Shown here piece by piece: positions 44,061 to 58,883 of a DNA stretch of 64,000 bases. Numbering within the stretch: the stretch's first letter is position 1; every line of letters begins with the position of its first letter. Position numbers and translations under genes: made by a program. This DNA comes from Rutstroemia sp. NJR-2017a BVV2. Taxonomy: Eukaryota > Ascomycota > Leotiomycetes > Helotiales > Rutstroemiaceae. The stretch spans positions 248,001 through 312,000 of the forward strand of contig NJPS01000073.1 in the NCBI GenBank assembly GCA_002946415.1. The letters are read 5' to 3'. Below the pieces are notes generated by a model. The model searched no databases and had not been told where the DNA came from. It worked only from the letters and a program-made list of their open reading frames with translations.

Positions 44061-45336
44061 ATGAGCCCGAGCTACTGCTTCAATACCCGAATTTATCCAA
44101 ATACCGAAAACTGTCCAGGCGCCGCACGGCCGGCAAACGTAGTCTCATCTTACCATTTCAAATATTTAACCGAGGTTATCCCTCTAGGAGTACTCGAACT
44201 CGCTCTTCATCAACTAATCTCAGCTTATATATAAGCTCTTCCCCACTATCCAGAAAAGGCTTTCTTTCACACCGATTCCAATATAAGCAGTTCGGATGAA
44301 GTTGCACTGAATGAGGGTGAGATGGAGATTTCGCCTCCTTGGGGAAGTATTCCAGTCGAAGCCTATATTCTGGTAAGCATCAAGTTGGGGACCAAAGTCA
44401 TAATCAATCTGATTTCATTCACTAGCAAAATTGGGATATAAGCTCTTCAACAGCACCTACGGATCAACTTCGACATCTCGTGCGTCTTTACATTGGAGCT
44501 GGATATCATGATCCTGTAAGGTTTTTTTGTTGCCATCCCCATTGCTCCATTTAACGGAGAAGCTTATTTTGGGGGCCAAACTCGTCCTACCGGCAAATTG
44601 TATTGGGTTGTATTGACTAATTCAACTCTTCTTTCAGACCACTTTACCATCAATCACACCAACGGATGATCAAGTAACCACAATCTTGCAGCCTTGGCGT
44701 ACTCCTTTTCAAAGAGCGGTGGCGACAGAGCCTGGTCAGATTGGATCTATTTGGCTCCGGACGGACTATTCAGCTGAGTCAGAAGGCGCGCATGAATCCT
44801 TGCTGGAAAATGTGGATTTGTTCAATACTCTAGATGACGAAGATCGTCTTCTCGATGATGAAGATCTCTACGATTTTGGACAAGAGTGGCAAAAAATTCT
44901 TGATTTGATGCCTGAGCTTGTCGTTTCTACTGATGCTTCAACCTGGCACTCCAGTCTAACCCTGCTCACTAAAGCCGAAGATGAACTCGACAAGGCAAAA
45001 GCATATCTAGCCGGCGAAGATATCCAAGGTGCACCGGTAGAACTAATTGAAAGTATGAGAAATATCTTGCCTGCTGATCAAGCTGGGGAGAGTGTTCTCC
45101 GAATCCTGCGGAGCAAGGTGCACAAGACCTGCGTTGTGAACTACATCCTTGTAGAAGACTCAGAGGCTCTGGAGACCCAACAACTTCTGCTGATTTTCCT
45201 TGATGCCCACGGGAGAGTTGTGAGGTCTTCAAGAGTGCCGCCTGATCAGGCGGAGCAGATGGGTGGATTTTGGTTAGATGGTAGCTGGGACGAGGTGGAT
45301 GAATGGATGGAGGCAGAAATCGGTGATAACTACTAG
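44061..45336 (+). CDS. Unknown fungal protein, three exons, possible in-frame stop
   Basis: Exons 44061-44372, 44426-44515 and 44638-45336 join in phase through introns of 53 nt (GTAAGC donor, ACTAG acceptor) and 122 nt (GTAAGG donor, TTGACTAAT branch, TTCAG acceptor). Readable segments include ALPHYPEKAFFHTDSN, WGSIPVEAYIL, TDQLRHLVRLYIGAGYHDP, then an acidic region (LLDDEDLYDFGQEWQKILDL) and a C-terminal domain (VVNYILVEDSEALETQQLLL, FLDAHGRVVRSSRVPPDQ, GSWDEVDEWMEAEIGDNY). A TAA at 44232-44234 interrupts the first exon. It could be a nonsense change or lie in an intron I did not resolve, and the start is uncertain. Exons 2 and 3 are well supported as coding. I do not recognise the family. 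Confidence 0.6.
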
Positions 45337-45537
45337 GTGGGTGGTGTCTGTAGATATTTGTTGTATATATAAACTCACACTCAAGATAAACTATAGCAGA
45401 TTTCAATAGAAGTGGTCAAATTCCTAGATAAATTATACTTCAGTTATAAATAAAGTATTATATCGTCGAATCTCTAATTATATAGAAGTGATCAAAAAAC
45501 TAGATAGATTTAGAATTGAAGTTGTGACGATCCTTAC

Positions 45538-46087
45538 TGTTACGACGTACTTAGAATGAGAGCCTAAGGACCTTAGGTTCAGAGGATGGCTAACCACTAT
45601 TCGGTGGGGTCGAACTGTTGTGCAGAGATTACACGATAAAGTAGAGTCTAGGTATCTGTACCTATAGTACGGAGATAGGAAAAAGGTACCTACGATTATT
45701 GGTATATCTTTGTAAGGAACAGTACTATAGGAATAAGGTGTCTGGGAATGGATAGGTACCAGAGTAATCAATAGTACCTTTAGTAGAACCTCAGACTAGA
45801 ATTATATAATGTCCTAGTAGCTCCTAGTAGTCCTAGCAGTAGGAATTGATAGGATTGATAAGATAGTAGAGAACAAAGATCTATATAACTAGATAGTTTT
45901 CCTTAGTATATAGAGCTTCGTACTTAATAATAATTACTACTTATTTACCTACTATTACAATTACGATCGATTCTCTATATGATTGTTATCAATAATAAAT
46001 CTACAATAGTACTATTAGTTATTGTAACCTCTAGTACTTAAGACCCTAACCACTTCTATATAACTCAGAAGATAAGTATTTGTAATA
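45538..46087 (+). repeat. LTR A (5' LTR of the outer gypsy element)
   Basis: Starts TGTTACGACGTACTTAG and ends TTTGTAATA. It keeps more C and G than LTRs B-D, so it is the least mutated of the four. Length 550 bp. Confidence 0.9.
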
Positions 46088-47074
46088 CTTTGAATATCTT
46101 TATTACTTTATATACCGAATCGATATAGCTCTAAACGATGTTATAATAACTAGGTTTATAAGCCAATTACTAGCTTTATCATTTACTATAAATACAACTA
46201 TACCTCTACTAGATCGTGATAGCAATATCATTATAGCTTATAATAATGCTAATAATAAAGAAAGCGATAGTAATAATAACGAACTTAAAGAGTTCAGACT
46301 CTAGGAAATCTTGAAAATCGTGTTACCAGATAAATATAATAGTGATAGAAGGAAATTGGAAATCTTTTTTTTACAATTAAGAATATATTTCAGGTTCAAT
46401 ACTGATAAGTTCGATACTCGAGATACTAAGAGTTTCTAGGCTACTTTTTATCTAAGAAACGAAGTAGCTAAATAGATTGAATCTTTTCTATTTAACTATT
46501 TTGAGAATAGCTATAACCTAGCTATAATAATAGTAACTATTATAGTTATATTTATAAGCTACAAAGGATTCTATAAGGAGATTAAGTAAGTATTCGGGAA
46601 TATCGATATTGTAAGAATTGTAGAATAACAACTCTTTAGCTTATAATAAACCAGATCTATAATCAATTATATAACAGAATTCCGAAAGTATAGAAATCAA
46701 ACCAACTAGGGAATAGTAGTATTACTTAATTATTATATAAAAGAACTAAAAAGAAATATCAAACTTGAATTATCTTGGAGAAACCTGATTGATAATATAA
46801 ATGATCTAATCGAAGAAACTATTTATATCGATAATAGGGACTATAAGTTTCAAAGAGAAATATATTTTAGTAGTATAAACCAATACTCTTAATAATATCG
46901 ATAAAACAAGAAAAGACCAAGGTTTTCCAAGAAACAATATATTAGGGAAAAGATTTATAATGATCTTATATAACTAGATATAATAAATTTAAGAAATAAT
47001 CTTTCCTAAAATAAACGAAACTACTGATAAGAATAGAAGCTTTACTTCGAGTACAGATTCCCAGGATACCAAAC

Positions 47075-47625
47075 TATTATAATATACTTAGAATAAGAGT
47101 CTAAGGATCTTAAACTTAGAAAGTAGCTAACTACTATTTGATAAGGTCGAACTGTTATACAAAGATTATATAATAAAGTAGAGTCTAGATATCTATATCT
47201 ATAATACAGAGATAGGAAAAAGGTATCTATAATTATCGGTATACCTTTATAAAGAACGATATTATAGAAATAAGGTACTTAAGAATAGATAAGTACTAGA
47301 GTAATCAATAGTACCTTTAGTAAAACCTTAAGCTAGAATCATATAATATCCTAGCAGCTCTTAGTAGTCCTAGTAATAGGAATTGATAAGATTAATAAGA
47401 TAGTAAAGAAATAAAGATCTATATAACTAGATAGTTTTCCTTAGTATATAAAGCTTTATACTTAATAATAATTACTACTTATTTACTTATTATTACAATT
47501 ACGATCGATTCTTTATATAACTATTATCAATAATAAACCTATAATAGTACTATCAGTTATTATAACCTCTAGTATTCGAGACCTTAACCACTTCTATATA
47601 ACTCAGAAGACAAATATTTGTAATA
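47075..47625 (+). repeat. LTR B (5' LTR of the inner gypsy element)
   Basis: Starts TATTATAATATACTTAG and ends TTTGTAATA. It aligns along its whole length with LTRs A, C and D. Length 551 bp. Confidence 0.9.
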
Positions 47626-50600
47626 CTTTGAGTATCTTTGTTATTTCATATACTGAATCGATATAGCTCCAAATAATACTATAATAGCTAGACTTATAAA
47701 CCAATTACCAGCTTTATCGTCTATTATAAATACAACTATACCTCTACTAGACTGTAATAACGATATTACTATAATTTATAGTAATACCAATAACGAGGAA
47801 AGCAATAGTAATAATAATAAGCTAAAGAAGTTTAGACTTCAGGAAACTTTAAAGATTATACTACTAGATAAGTATAGTAACGATAGAAGGAAATTGGAAA
47901 TCTTTCTTTTATAATTAAGAATATATTTCAGATTCAACATTGATAAGTTCGATACTCAAGATACTAAAAATCTCTAAATTATCTCTTATCTAAGAGACAA
48001 AATAACTAAATAGATTAAATCTTTTCTATCTAATTATTTCAAGAATAACCACAATTTAACTGTAATGATAATAACTACTATAGTTATATTCACAAGCTAT
48101 AAAGGATTCTGTAAAGAAATCAAACAAGTATTTGGAGATATCGATATTATAAGAACTATAGAATAATAACTCTTTAGCTTATAACAAACCAGATCTACAA
48201 TCAACTATATAATAGAATTTCGAAAATATAGAAATCAAACTAATTAGAAAATAGTAGTACTACTTAGTTATTATACAAAAGAACTAAAGAGAAATATCAA
48301 ACTCGAATTATCTCGGAGAAACCCGATCGATAATATAAACGATCTGATTGAAGAAACTATTTATATCGATAATAGAAACTACAAATTTCAAAAGGAAATA
48401 TACTTCAATAGTACAAACTTATACCCTTAATAATATCAATAGAACGAGAAAAGATCTAGATTTTCCAAGAAACAATATATTAGGAAAAAGACTTATAGTA
48501 ACTTTATATAATTAGATATAATAAACTCAAAAAACAACCTTTCCTAAGATAAACAAAACCACTAATAAAAACAGAAGCTTTGCTTCGAATACAAATTCTC
48601 AGGATACTAAATAAAAAACTACCAAAAGAAATCTCAAGAGATAAAGCTTAAATAAATCAACTAGAAAGGAAAGAAATAGCTCAAATCTATAATAGGATAA
48701 GATAGTAATCAAATTGTACCTAAGTACCAATTAAGTATAATAAGTAGTTATCAGACTACTCAAGAAACAGATTATATATAACTAATATAAACTATCTACT
48801 ATAAGGATTCTTATCTAATTTATAAAGTAGATAAAAAGGGAACAGACTAATACTCAAAAAAATCTAATAATAAGAAAACTACTACTCAAAACAAACTTCC
48901 AAAATAGAGAAAGATATAGTTCCTAGAAAAAATCAGTTACTATAGAACTAGATCTTGGAAATAAAAGAAATTTATAAGTTTACCAAACAATAATAGATTC
49001 TAGAATAACTCTCGGAATATCCAAGATCAACCAATTATAAGTTACTATTACAAGCTGGAACTTGAGATTAGCTCTATTAGGATATAGAAAGAAACTCGAA
49101 TCTATTAGGAGTTCAGAGAGTTTCAGCAATATAATCTACTAAGTAACAAAAAAGTTTAGAAAGTTATTTACCAATATAGTTACAAGAACTAGCAAAATAT
49201 ACTATTATAGAAATTGACTTAACTATAAAGAATAATATTATAAGTTTTCAAATATAAAATATCTACTAAATATATCGATATTTCTATTAAACAAATCTTT
49301 AAAGTAAAGACTAGAACGAACTTAAGTATAATCTAGGAAGATATAATCGATATCTAGAAAAGGTTTTTTAATTTTATAAAAAATAGCAAACCTAAAGTTA
49401 TAAACCAAAACCAGAAAAGAATTAATCAAGAATAACTTACCGAAGATATAAACAAAGGACTAGCTAAAGAACTTAGAACTACTCTAGAATCGGGATAGAT
49501 TCTTTACGAAATATATATAAACAGATACTTATTCTAAACAATAATAAACTTGAGAACAATAGAGAATTTTATAGTACTAGAAGCTATAATATCAGCAAAA
49601 TTGCAAATTTTCGAGAAACTAGTTCTATATAAGCTTTATCTTATCGATAGATAATTAGCTAAAGAGGATAAATTGGTTTAATATAAAATATAAGAATTTG
49701 AGATATAGCTAGAATAATATTCTAAGTAAATAAAAATAGATTTAGTCCTATTAGAAGGATACCAACTAATTTTGGGAATACTATAGCTAAAGAGCTATAA
49801 TTTATATATCGACTAAATCATAATAACTATATAGTATAATAAATACAAGTATAAAACAAAGTTTATATAGAATCTTACAAAACTAATATCCGATCAGGAG
49901 CTGAAAGCAATATACTTACTAAGGTTGGATACCTTAGCTCAGAATCCTTTACTGAAAGATATATCAATATAATATCAGAAATATACCGAGATCTTCAAAG
50001 AAAGACCTTATAAAGATATCTTATTAAAACACTAGCTTTAAGATTATAAAATAAAATTAGAAGAAGAAAAGGAACTATTATTCTTACTAATTATACTATT
50101 ATCAGAGGAGAAGTTCAGAATACTTCAAAAATATATTATAGAAAATTTAGCAAAAGGATTTATTAGAGAATTCTATTTATCTATAAATATACTAATCTTC
50201 TTTATATCTAAGCTCTATAATACAAAATTAAAATCAGTTATCGATTACCGAAAACTGAATACTATTACTATTAAAGATCGATATATATTACTATTAATTA
50301 GTAAACTATAAGATCGAATCGGGAAAACTAAATATTTCACCAAGTTGGATTAGTATATAGAATTTAACCTAATCCGAATCAAAGAAGGAAATAAATAGAA
50401 AACAATATTTCGTATATAATACAAATACTATAAATACCAAGTTATACTCTTCGGGCTTACCAATATATCTGCAATATATATATATTTAGTTAATAACTTA
50501 TTAAGAAAGTATTTTGATAATTACTATATAGTATATTTAGATAATATCTTAATCTTTACTAAGATCCTTGAAGAATATATCAAGATTATATAGAAGATAT

Positions 50601-53471
50601 TACAGATTCTGATAAATACAAGTATCCTACTTAAACCTTCGAAATACAAATTCTATATTATTAGAACCGAATTCTTAGGATATATTATTGAGATTTACAA
50701 ACTCGAAATAAACTTAAGAAAAGTAAAAGAAATTTTGAAATAGATATAATTTACTATAGTTAAAGAAATATAATTATTCTTGAGATTTGTAAACTTCTAT
50801 AAACGATTTATTAAAGATTATTCGAAAATCGCAATACTATTTATAAAACTAACCAAGAAAGATTATAAATACAAATAAAATAGTATAATATAAAAAGGTA
50901 TTTAAGATTCTCAAACAAACCTTTATATAGATATTAATTCTTATTACCTTCGATCTAGAACTACTAATTACTATTAAGATAGATATATCGGATTATATAT
51001 TAGAAATAGTCCTTAGCTAGTTAGATAAAAATAAGAAGCTATAACTAATAATATATTATTCAAGAAAGCTTTAACCAATCAAACTGAACTACGAAATTTA
51101 TAATAAGAAGTTTTTAGTAATTATCAATACTTTCAGAGAATAGAAAGTTTATCTCGAAGAATTTAAATATATAATCCAGATTTACTTAGATTATAAGAAT
51201 TTAGTATACTTTATAATAACTAAAATTCTAAATAGATAATAGATACGATAGATAGAAATATTAGTTATATATAATTTCAAAATACTATATATCAAAGGAA
51301 ACAAAAATACTAAAACCGATATATTTAATAAGAAACTAGAATATCTAGAGAATAAAATATATAAATTATATATTATATTTTACTAAGATAGAGATTTATT
51401 AGTATTCAACTTAGTCTAATTAGCTATAATAATATCATTTTGTGATAACTACTTAAAGAAATAAATATAAAGATATTATAAGAATAATTCTATTACAAAA
51501 TAAGTACTAGAATAACTAGATAAAGGATTTATAATTAAGGACAAAGTTATATACTTTTATAAAAAGATATATATCTCTTCGATCTTAGCAAAACAATTTA
51601 CTCAAAAATAATATAAGCTTCCAACTTATAGATATCAAGGAATTACTAAGATATTTACAAAGATTAAAATAAACTTATATTTCCTATAAATAAAGAAGAT
51701 AGTTAAGGAAGTTATCGGAAACTATAATATCTATATATAGAATAAGATTTTATAATATATTTTATATAACTAGCTCAAAACTCCAGATATATCTACTTAG
51801 TTATAGAAGTCTATTATATAGAACTTTATAATTAAACTATTATCCTCAAAGGATCCAATAATAGAAATAATATATAACTTTATTCTAGTTATAGTAGATT
51901 GATTAACAAAGTTTAAATATATAATTCTATATAAAGAAAGTAGTATAATTGAGAATTTAGTCTATATATTTCTAAGAATAGTAACTAGTATATATAAAGT
52001 ATTTACCGAAATTATCTTAAACTAAAATAAGTTCTTTACCTCGAAATTCTAATAGATACTTATAACTTTATTAGGAATTAAAAGAAAGTTCTTGATAATA
52101 TTCTATCTATAAATAGATAATCAGATAAAATAGTTGAATCAAACTATAGAATAATACTTAAAATATTATATCAATTATAGATAAGATAATTAGATAAAAC
52201 TACTACTATTTATATAGTTTGCTTATAATACTATAAAAGTAGCTACTACAAATATAATATTGGTATATACCAATTTTAGCTTCGAACCCAAAATATATAA
52301 TATATAGTTACCAGATATAGCAAAATCAGATATAATAATAACAAAAGTAGAAGATCTTAGAAATCTATATAAACAATTATCATTTGATATCAAGTTCATA
52401 ATATAACGAACAATATATTACTATAATACGAAGTATAATATAGAACTAATATTTAAAAAGAAAGATAAAGTTTACTTCTTTAAACGAAATATCAATACAA
52501 AAAGACCAAATAACAAACTAGATTATAAGAAACTAGAATTCTTCAAAATCGTTAAAATAGTTAGACTAGTTAACTACTATCTCGAATTATCAAAAACAAT
52601 AAATATATATCTAGTATTTTATATTTCATTTCTAGAACTAGTACTACTAAGAATACCAAATATATCTTATACCGAAATTGAACTAATTAACTCAAATACC
52701 GAATATAAAGTTGAAGAGATACTAGATCAAAAATATATTAGAGGAAAACTTTATTATTTGATCAAATAAGAAGGATATCTATACTTGGAAAATATATAGA
52801 AACTAATCAAAAATCTGAACTATCTATAAGATTTAGAGAAATTCTATCTAAAGAACCTTTAGCTTCCAAATTAGATAACTAACTCAAAATCATTTATCAG
52901 AGAAAACTCGAAGATCGAAGAATCGATCTTAAAGAAACTAGATATCTAAGGAACTTATTTAGTTTACTTAGTCTATTTCTTTTCTAATCTCTCTTTTTCC
53001 TTAAACTCCTTTAATATATCTATTATATATAGATTATATTATAATATTTTTCCAGTTTTTTCCTTCAGCTTTTACTATTATTTCCTTAAACAAAGAATCT
53101 TTGTTATAGCTTCTTTCTTCTTAATCTCCAAGTAAACCTCTTTATACTATACTACTATCTAAGAAGAAATAAAGATTCCAAATATATTATAAGAATTATA
53201 ACTAGTACTTTTGATATATTCTCTATAACAATCTGCTCTAGAGAGAATATAATATTCTAGATCCTTCTCAGAATAATAAAAATACTTTACCGATATTATC
53301 TTTCCTTTCTCCTTTATCCGAAAATAAATTGAATAATAACTTCTTGAAGATTTGGATAGTTCCTTAGATATAATAAGGAAAAAAAAAACAAGATATTTAT
53401 CAGAAACCCAAATAGATACTCTATACTATTATAGTAAATATCAGAACAATACTAAACTAGAAAGAGGATAA

Positions 53472-54022
53472 TATTATAATATATTTAGAATAAGAGTTTA
53501 AGGATCTTAGACTTAGAAGATAGCTAACTACTATTCGATAGAGTCGAACTATTATATAAAGATTATACAATAAAGTAGAATTTAGATATCTATACCTATA
53601 ATATAGAGATAGAAAAAAGATATCTATAATTATCAGTATACCTTTGTAAAAAATAGTATTATAGAAATAAAGTACTTGAGAATAAATAAATACTAGAGTA
53701 ATTAATAATATCTTTAGTAGAACCTTAAGCTAGAATTATATAATATTCTAGTAGCTCCTAGTAATCCTAGTAGTAGGAATTAATAGAACTGATAGGATAG
53801 TAGAGAAATGAAGATCTATATAACTAGATAGTTTTCCTTAATATATAGAACTTCGTATTCAACAATAATTACTACTTATTTACTTACTATTACAATTACA
53901 ATCGATTCCCTATATAACTATTATCAATAATAAATCTACAATAGTACTATCAGTTGTCGCGATCTCTAGTACTTGAGATCCTGATTACTTCTATATAACT
54001 CAGAAGATAAGTATTTATAATA
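53472..54022 (+). repeat. LTR C (3' LTR of the inner gypsy element)
   Basis: Starts TATTATAATATATTTAG and ends TTTATAATA. It is preceded by a purine-rich stretch (AGAAAGAGGATAA) that may be the polypurine tract. Length 551 bp. Confidence 0.9.
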
Positions 54023-57000
54023 TAAGTAAAAAATTATCGAAAGAAGTCTTAAGAGATAAAGTCTAAGTAAACTAACTAGAAAAGAAAGAAATAGTTTAAA
54101 TCTATAATAAAATAAGATAATAGTTAGGTTATACTTAGATATTAATTAAATATAATAAATAGTTATCAGATTATCCAAAAAACAGATTATATATAACTAA
54201 TATAGATTACTTATTATAAGGATTCTTATCTAATTTATAAAGTAGATAAGAAAGAAGTAGACTAGTATCTAAAAAAGCTTAGTAACAAGAAAACTACTAT
54301 TTAAGATAAATCTTCAAAGTAAAGAGAGATATAGTTTCTAGAAAAAATCAGTTATTATAGAACTAGATTTTGGAGATAAAAGGAATTTGTAAGTTTACTA
54401 GATAATAATAGATTCTAAAATAATTCTCGGAATATCCGAGATTAACCAATTATAGATTGCTACTATAAACTGGAACTTGAGATCAGTTCTATTAGGATAT
54501 AAAGAGAAACTCGAATCTATTAGAGATTTAGAAAGTTTCAATAATATAATCTATTAAGTAATAAGAAGGTTTAGAAAATTATTTACTAATATAGTTATAA
54601 GAACTAACAAAATATATTATTACAGAAATTGATTTAACTATAAAGAATAGTATTATAGGTTTTCAGATATAAAGTATTTATCAAATATATCGATATTCCT
54701 ATTAGATAAATCTTTAGAATAAGGATTAGAACGAATCTAAGTATAATCTAGAAAGATATAATTGATATTTAGAAAAGATTTTTTGGTTTTATAAAAGATA
54801 GTAAATCTATAGTTATAAACCGAAATCAGAAAAGAATTAATTAAGAATAACTTATTGAAAATATAAGTAAAGGATTAGTTAGAGAGTTTAAAGTTATTCT
54901 AAGATTAGGATAAATCTTTTACAAAATATATATAAATAAATACTTGCTTCGAGCAATAATAGATTTAGAAGCAATAGAGAATTTTATAGTATTAGAAACT
55001 ATAGTATTAGTAAGATTACAAACTCTCGAGAAACCAGTTCTATATAAGCTCTATCTTATTAATAGGTAATTAGCTAAAGAAGATAAATTGGTTTAGTACG
55101 AAATATAAGAATTTGAGATATAACTAAGATAGTATTCTAAATAGATAAAAATAGATTTGGTTTTACTAGGAAGATACCAACTAATTTTGGGAATACTATA
55201 GCTAAAGAGCTATAATCTATATATCGACTAGATTACAATAACTATATAGTACGATAAATATAAATATAAGATAAAGTTTATATAGAGTTTCGTGAGACTA
55301 ATATCTGGTTAAGAACTGAAGATAATATATTTATCGAGATTGGATACTTTAGCCCAGGATCCTTTACTGAAGGATATACTAGTATAGTACTAGAAATATA
55401 TTAAGATCTTCAAGGAAAGGCTTTATAAAGATACTTTATCAAAATACTAGCTTTGGGATTATAAAATAAAATTAGAAGAAAGAAAGGAATTACTATTTTT
55501 ACCAATTATACTACTATCAGAGAAGAAACTCAGAATACTTTAAGAATATATTATAGAAAATTTAGTAAAAAGATTTATTAAGAAATTCTATTTATCTATA
55601 GATATACTAATCTTCTTTATATCTAAATCCTATAATACAAAATTAAGATTAGTTATTAAATACCGAAAACTGAATATTATTACTATTAAGGACCAATATA
55701 TATTACTATTAGTTAGTAAGTTATAAGATCGAATTGGGAAAACTAAATATTTTACCAAGTTAGATTAATATATAGAATTCAATCTAATCCGAATCAAAGA
55801 AGGAGATAAGTGGAAAATAGTATTTTATATATAATATAGATATTACAAATACCAAGTTATATTTTTCAAGTTCATTAATATACTTATAATATATATATAT
55901 TTGGTTAATAACTTGTTAAGAAAGTATCTTAACAACTACTATATAATATACTTAGATAATATCTTAATCTTTATTAAGACCTTTGAAAAATATATCAAAA
56001 TTATATAAGAAATACTATAGATTCTGATAGATATAGATATTCTACTTAAACCTTCGAAATACGAATTCTATATTACTAGAACCGAGTTCTTAGGATATAT
56101 TATTAGGATTTACAGATTCGAAATAAACCTAAAAAAAATAAAAGAAGTTTTGAAGTAAATATAACTTACTATAATCAAAGAAATATAATTATTCTTGGGA
56201 TTTGTAAATTTCTATAAACGATTTATCAAAGATTATTCGAAAATTATAGTACTATTTATAGAGCTAACCAAAAAGGATTATAAATACAAATAAAGTAGTA
56301 TAGTATAAAAAGTATTTAAGATTTTCAAATAAGTCTTTATATAGATACTAATTCTTATTATCTTCGATCTAGAACTATCAATCACTATTAAGATAGATAT
56401 ATCAAATTATATATTAGATATAGTTCTTAGTTAACTAAATAAGAATAAGAAGTTATAATCGATAATATATTATTCAAGAAAGTTTCAGCTAACCAAGCTA
56501 AACTATGAAATTTACAATAAGGAACTTCTAATAATTATCGATATTTTTAGAAAATAAAGAGTTTATTTTGAAGAATCTAAATATATAATCTAGATTTACT
56601 CAAATTACAAGAATTTGATATACTTTATAACAACCAAAATTCTAAATAGATAATAGATATAATAGATAGAAATACTAGCTATATATAATTTCAAGATATT
56701 ATATATTAAAGGAAACGAAAATACTAAAACTGATATATTTAGTAGAAAACCGGAATATCTAAAGAATAAGATATATAAATTGTATATTATATTTTGCTAG
56801 AATAGAGATTTATTAGTATTCAACTTAGCCTAATTAGTTATAATAATATTATTTCGTGATAATTATTTAGAGAAACAAGTATAAAGGTATTACAAAAATG
56901 ATTCTATTACAAAATAAGTACTAGAACAACTAAGTAAAGGATTTATAATTAAAGATAAAGTTATATATTTCTATAAGAAGATATATATTTCTTTGATCTT

Positions 57001-58883
57001 AACAAAATAATTTACTTAAGAATAATATAAGTTTCTAGTTTATAGATATTAAGGAATCATCAAGATATTTATAAGAATTAAGATAAATTTATATTTCCTA
57101 CAAATAAGAAAGATAGTTAAGGAAGTTATCGGAAACTACAATATCTATATATAGAATAAAACCTTATAATATATTCTATATAACTAGCTCAAAACTCTAG
57201 ATATATCTACTTAGTTATAGAAATCTATTATATAGAACTTTATAGTTAAACTATTATCTTCAAAAGACTTAATAATAGAAGTAATATATAATTCTATTCT
57301 AGTTATAATAGATCGATTAATAAAGTTTGGATATATAATTCTATATAAAGAAAGTAATATAGTTGAGGATTTAGTTTATATATTTCTAAGAATAGTAGTT
57401 AATATATATAGGGTATTTACCAGAATTATTTTGGACCGAGATAAACTTTTTACCTCGAAATTCTAATAGATATTTATAATCTTACTAGGAATTAAGAAAA
57501 GCTTTCGATAATATTCTACCTATAAATAAATAGTTAGATAGAATAATTGAATTAAACTATAAAACAATATTTAAGATATTATATCAATTATAGATAAGAT
57601 AATTAGATAGAACTATTATTATTTATATAGTTTATTTATAATATTATAGAGGTAACTACTATAAATATAATATTAGTATATATTAATTTTGGCTTCGAAT
57701 CTAAAGTATATAATATATAGTTACTGGATATAGCAAAATCAGATATAATAATAACAAAAACAGAAAATCTCAGGAATCTATATAAATAATTATTATTTGA
57801 TATCAAGTTTATAGTATAACGAACAATATATTATTATAATACAAAGTATAGTATAGAACTAATATTTAAGAAAGAGAATAAAGTTTACTTTCTTAGACAA
57901 AATATCAATATAAAAAAACTAAGTAATAAACTAGATTATAAGAAACTAGGATTCTTCAAAATTGTTGAAATAGTTGAATTAGTTAACTATTATCTTGAAT
58001 TACCAAAAACAATAAATATATACTTGGTATTTTATATTTCATTTCTAGAACTAATATTATTAGGAATATTAAATATACCTTATACCGAAATTGAACTATT
58101 TAACTTAAATACCGAATACAAAATCGAAGAGATATTAGATTAGAAGTATATTAGAAAGAAGTTTTATTATTTAATCAAATAGAAAGATTATCTATATTTA
58201 GAAAATATATAGAAACTAGTTAAGAACTTAAACTATCTATAAGATTTGGAGAAGTTCTATTTAAAGAATCTTCGATTTCTAGCTAAATAGCTAATTTAGA
58301 ATTATTTATCAAAGAAAGTTTGAAGATCGAAAAATCAATTTCGGAAAAATTAGATATCTAAAGAACTTATTTAATCTATTTAGTTTATTTCTTTTCTAAT
58401 TATTCCTTCTCTTCAAACTTCTCTAATATATCTATTATATATAGATTATATTGTAATATTTTCTTAATCTTTTCTTTTAGCTTTTGTTATTATTTCCTTA
58501 AACAAAGAATTTTTATTATAATCTCCTTCTCTTTGATTTCTAGATAGATTTCTTTATATTATATTACTATTTAAGAAGAAGTAAAGATTCCGAAAATATT
58601 ATAAAAATTATATCTAATATTTTTGGTATATTCTCTATAACAATCTATTTTAGGAAGAATATAATATTCCAGATTCTTTTCAGAATAACAAGAATATTTC
58701 ACTAGTATTATTCTTCTTTTCTTCTTTATCCGAAAATAAATTATAAAACAACTTTTTGAAGATCGGGATAATTCCTTAGATATAATAAAGAAAAGAAGAG
58801 CGAGATATTTATTAAGAACTTAAGTAGATATTCTATATTATTATAATAAGTATCAGGATAATATTAAACTAGAAAGAAGATAG

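Larger units (their letters stand above)
47075..54022 (+). mobile_element. Inner Ty3/gypsy chromovirus of the same family
   Basis: LTR B (47075-47625), internal region (47626-53471) and LTR C (53472-54022), 6,948 bp. The order on plus is gag with a degraded zinc knuckle near 48575, protease and RT (palm motif VYLDNILIF at about 50531-50557), RNase H, integrase, and a chromodomain remnant near 52708-52780 (VEEILDQKYIRGKLYYLIK). The chromodomain places it among chromoviruses. Many TAG/TAA stops replace Trp and Gln codons, as RIP would do. It inserted into its own kind just after the gag zinc knuckle. Confidence 0.87.

Noticed and set aside
46200..58800. Small genes inside the AT-rich gypsy block
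   Set aside because: All readable peptides align to gag, pol or chromodomain remnants with many stops.
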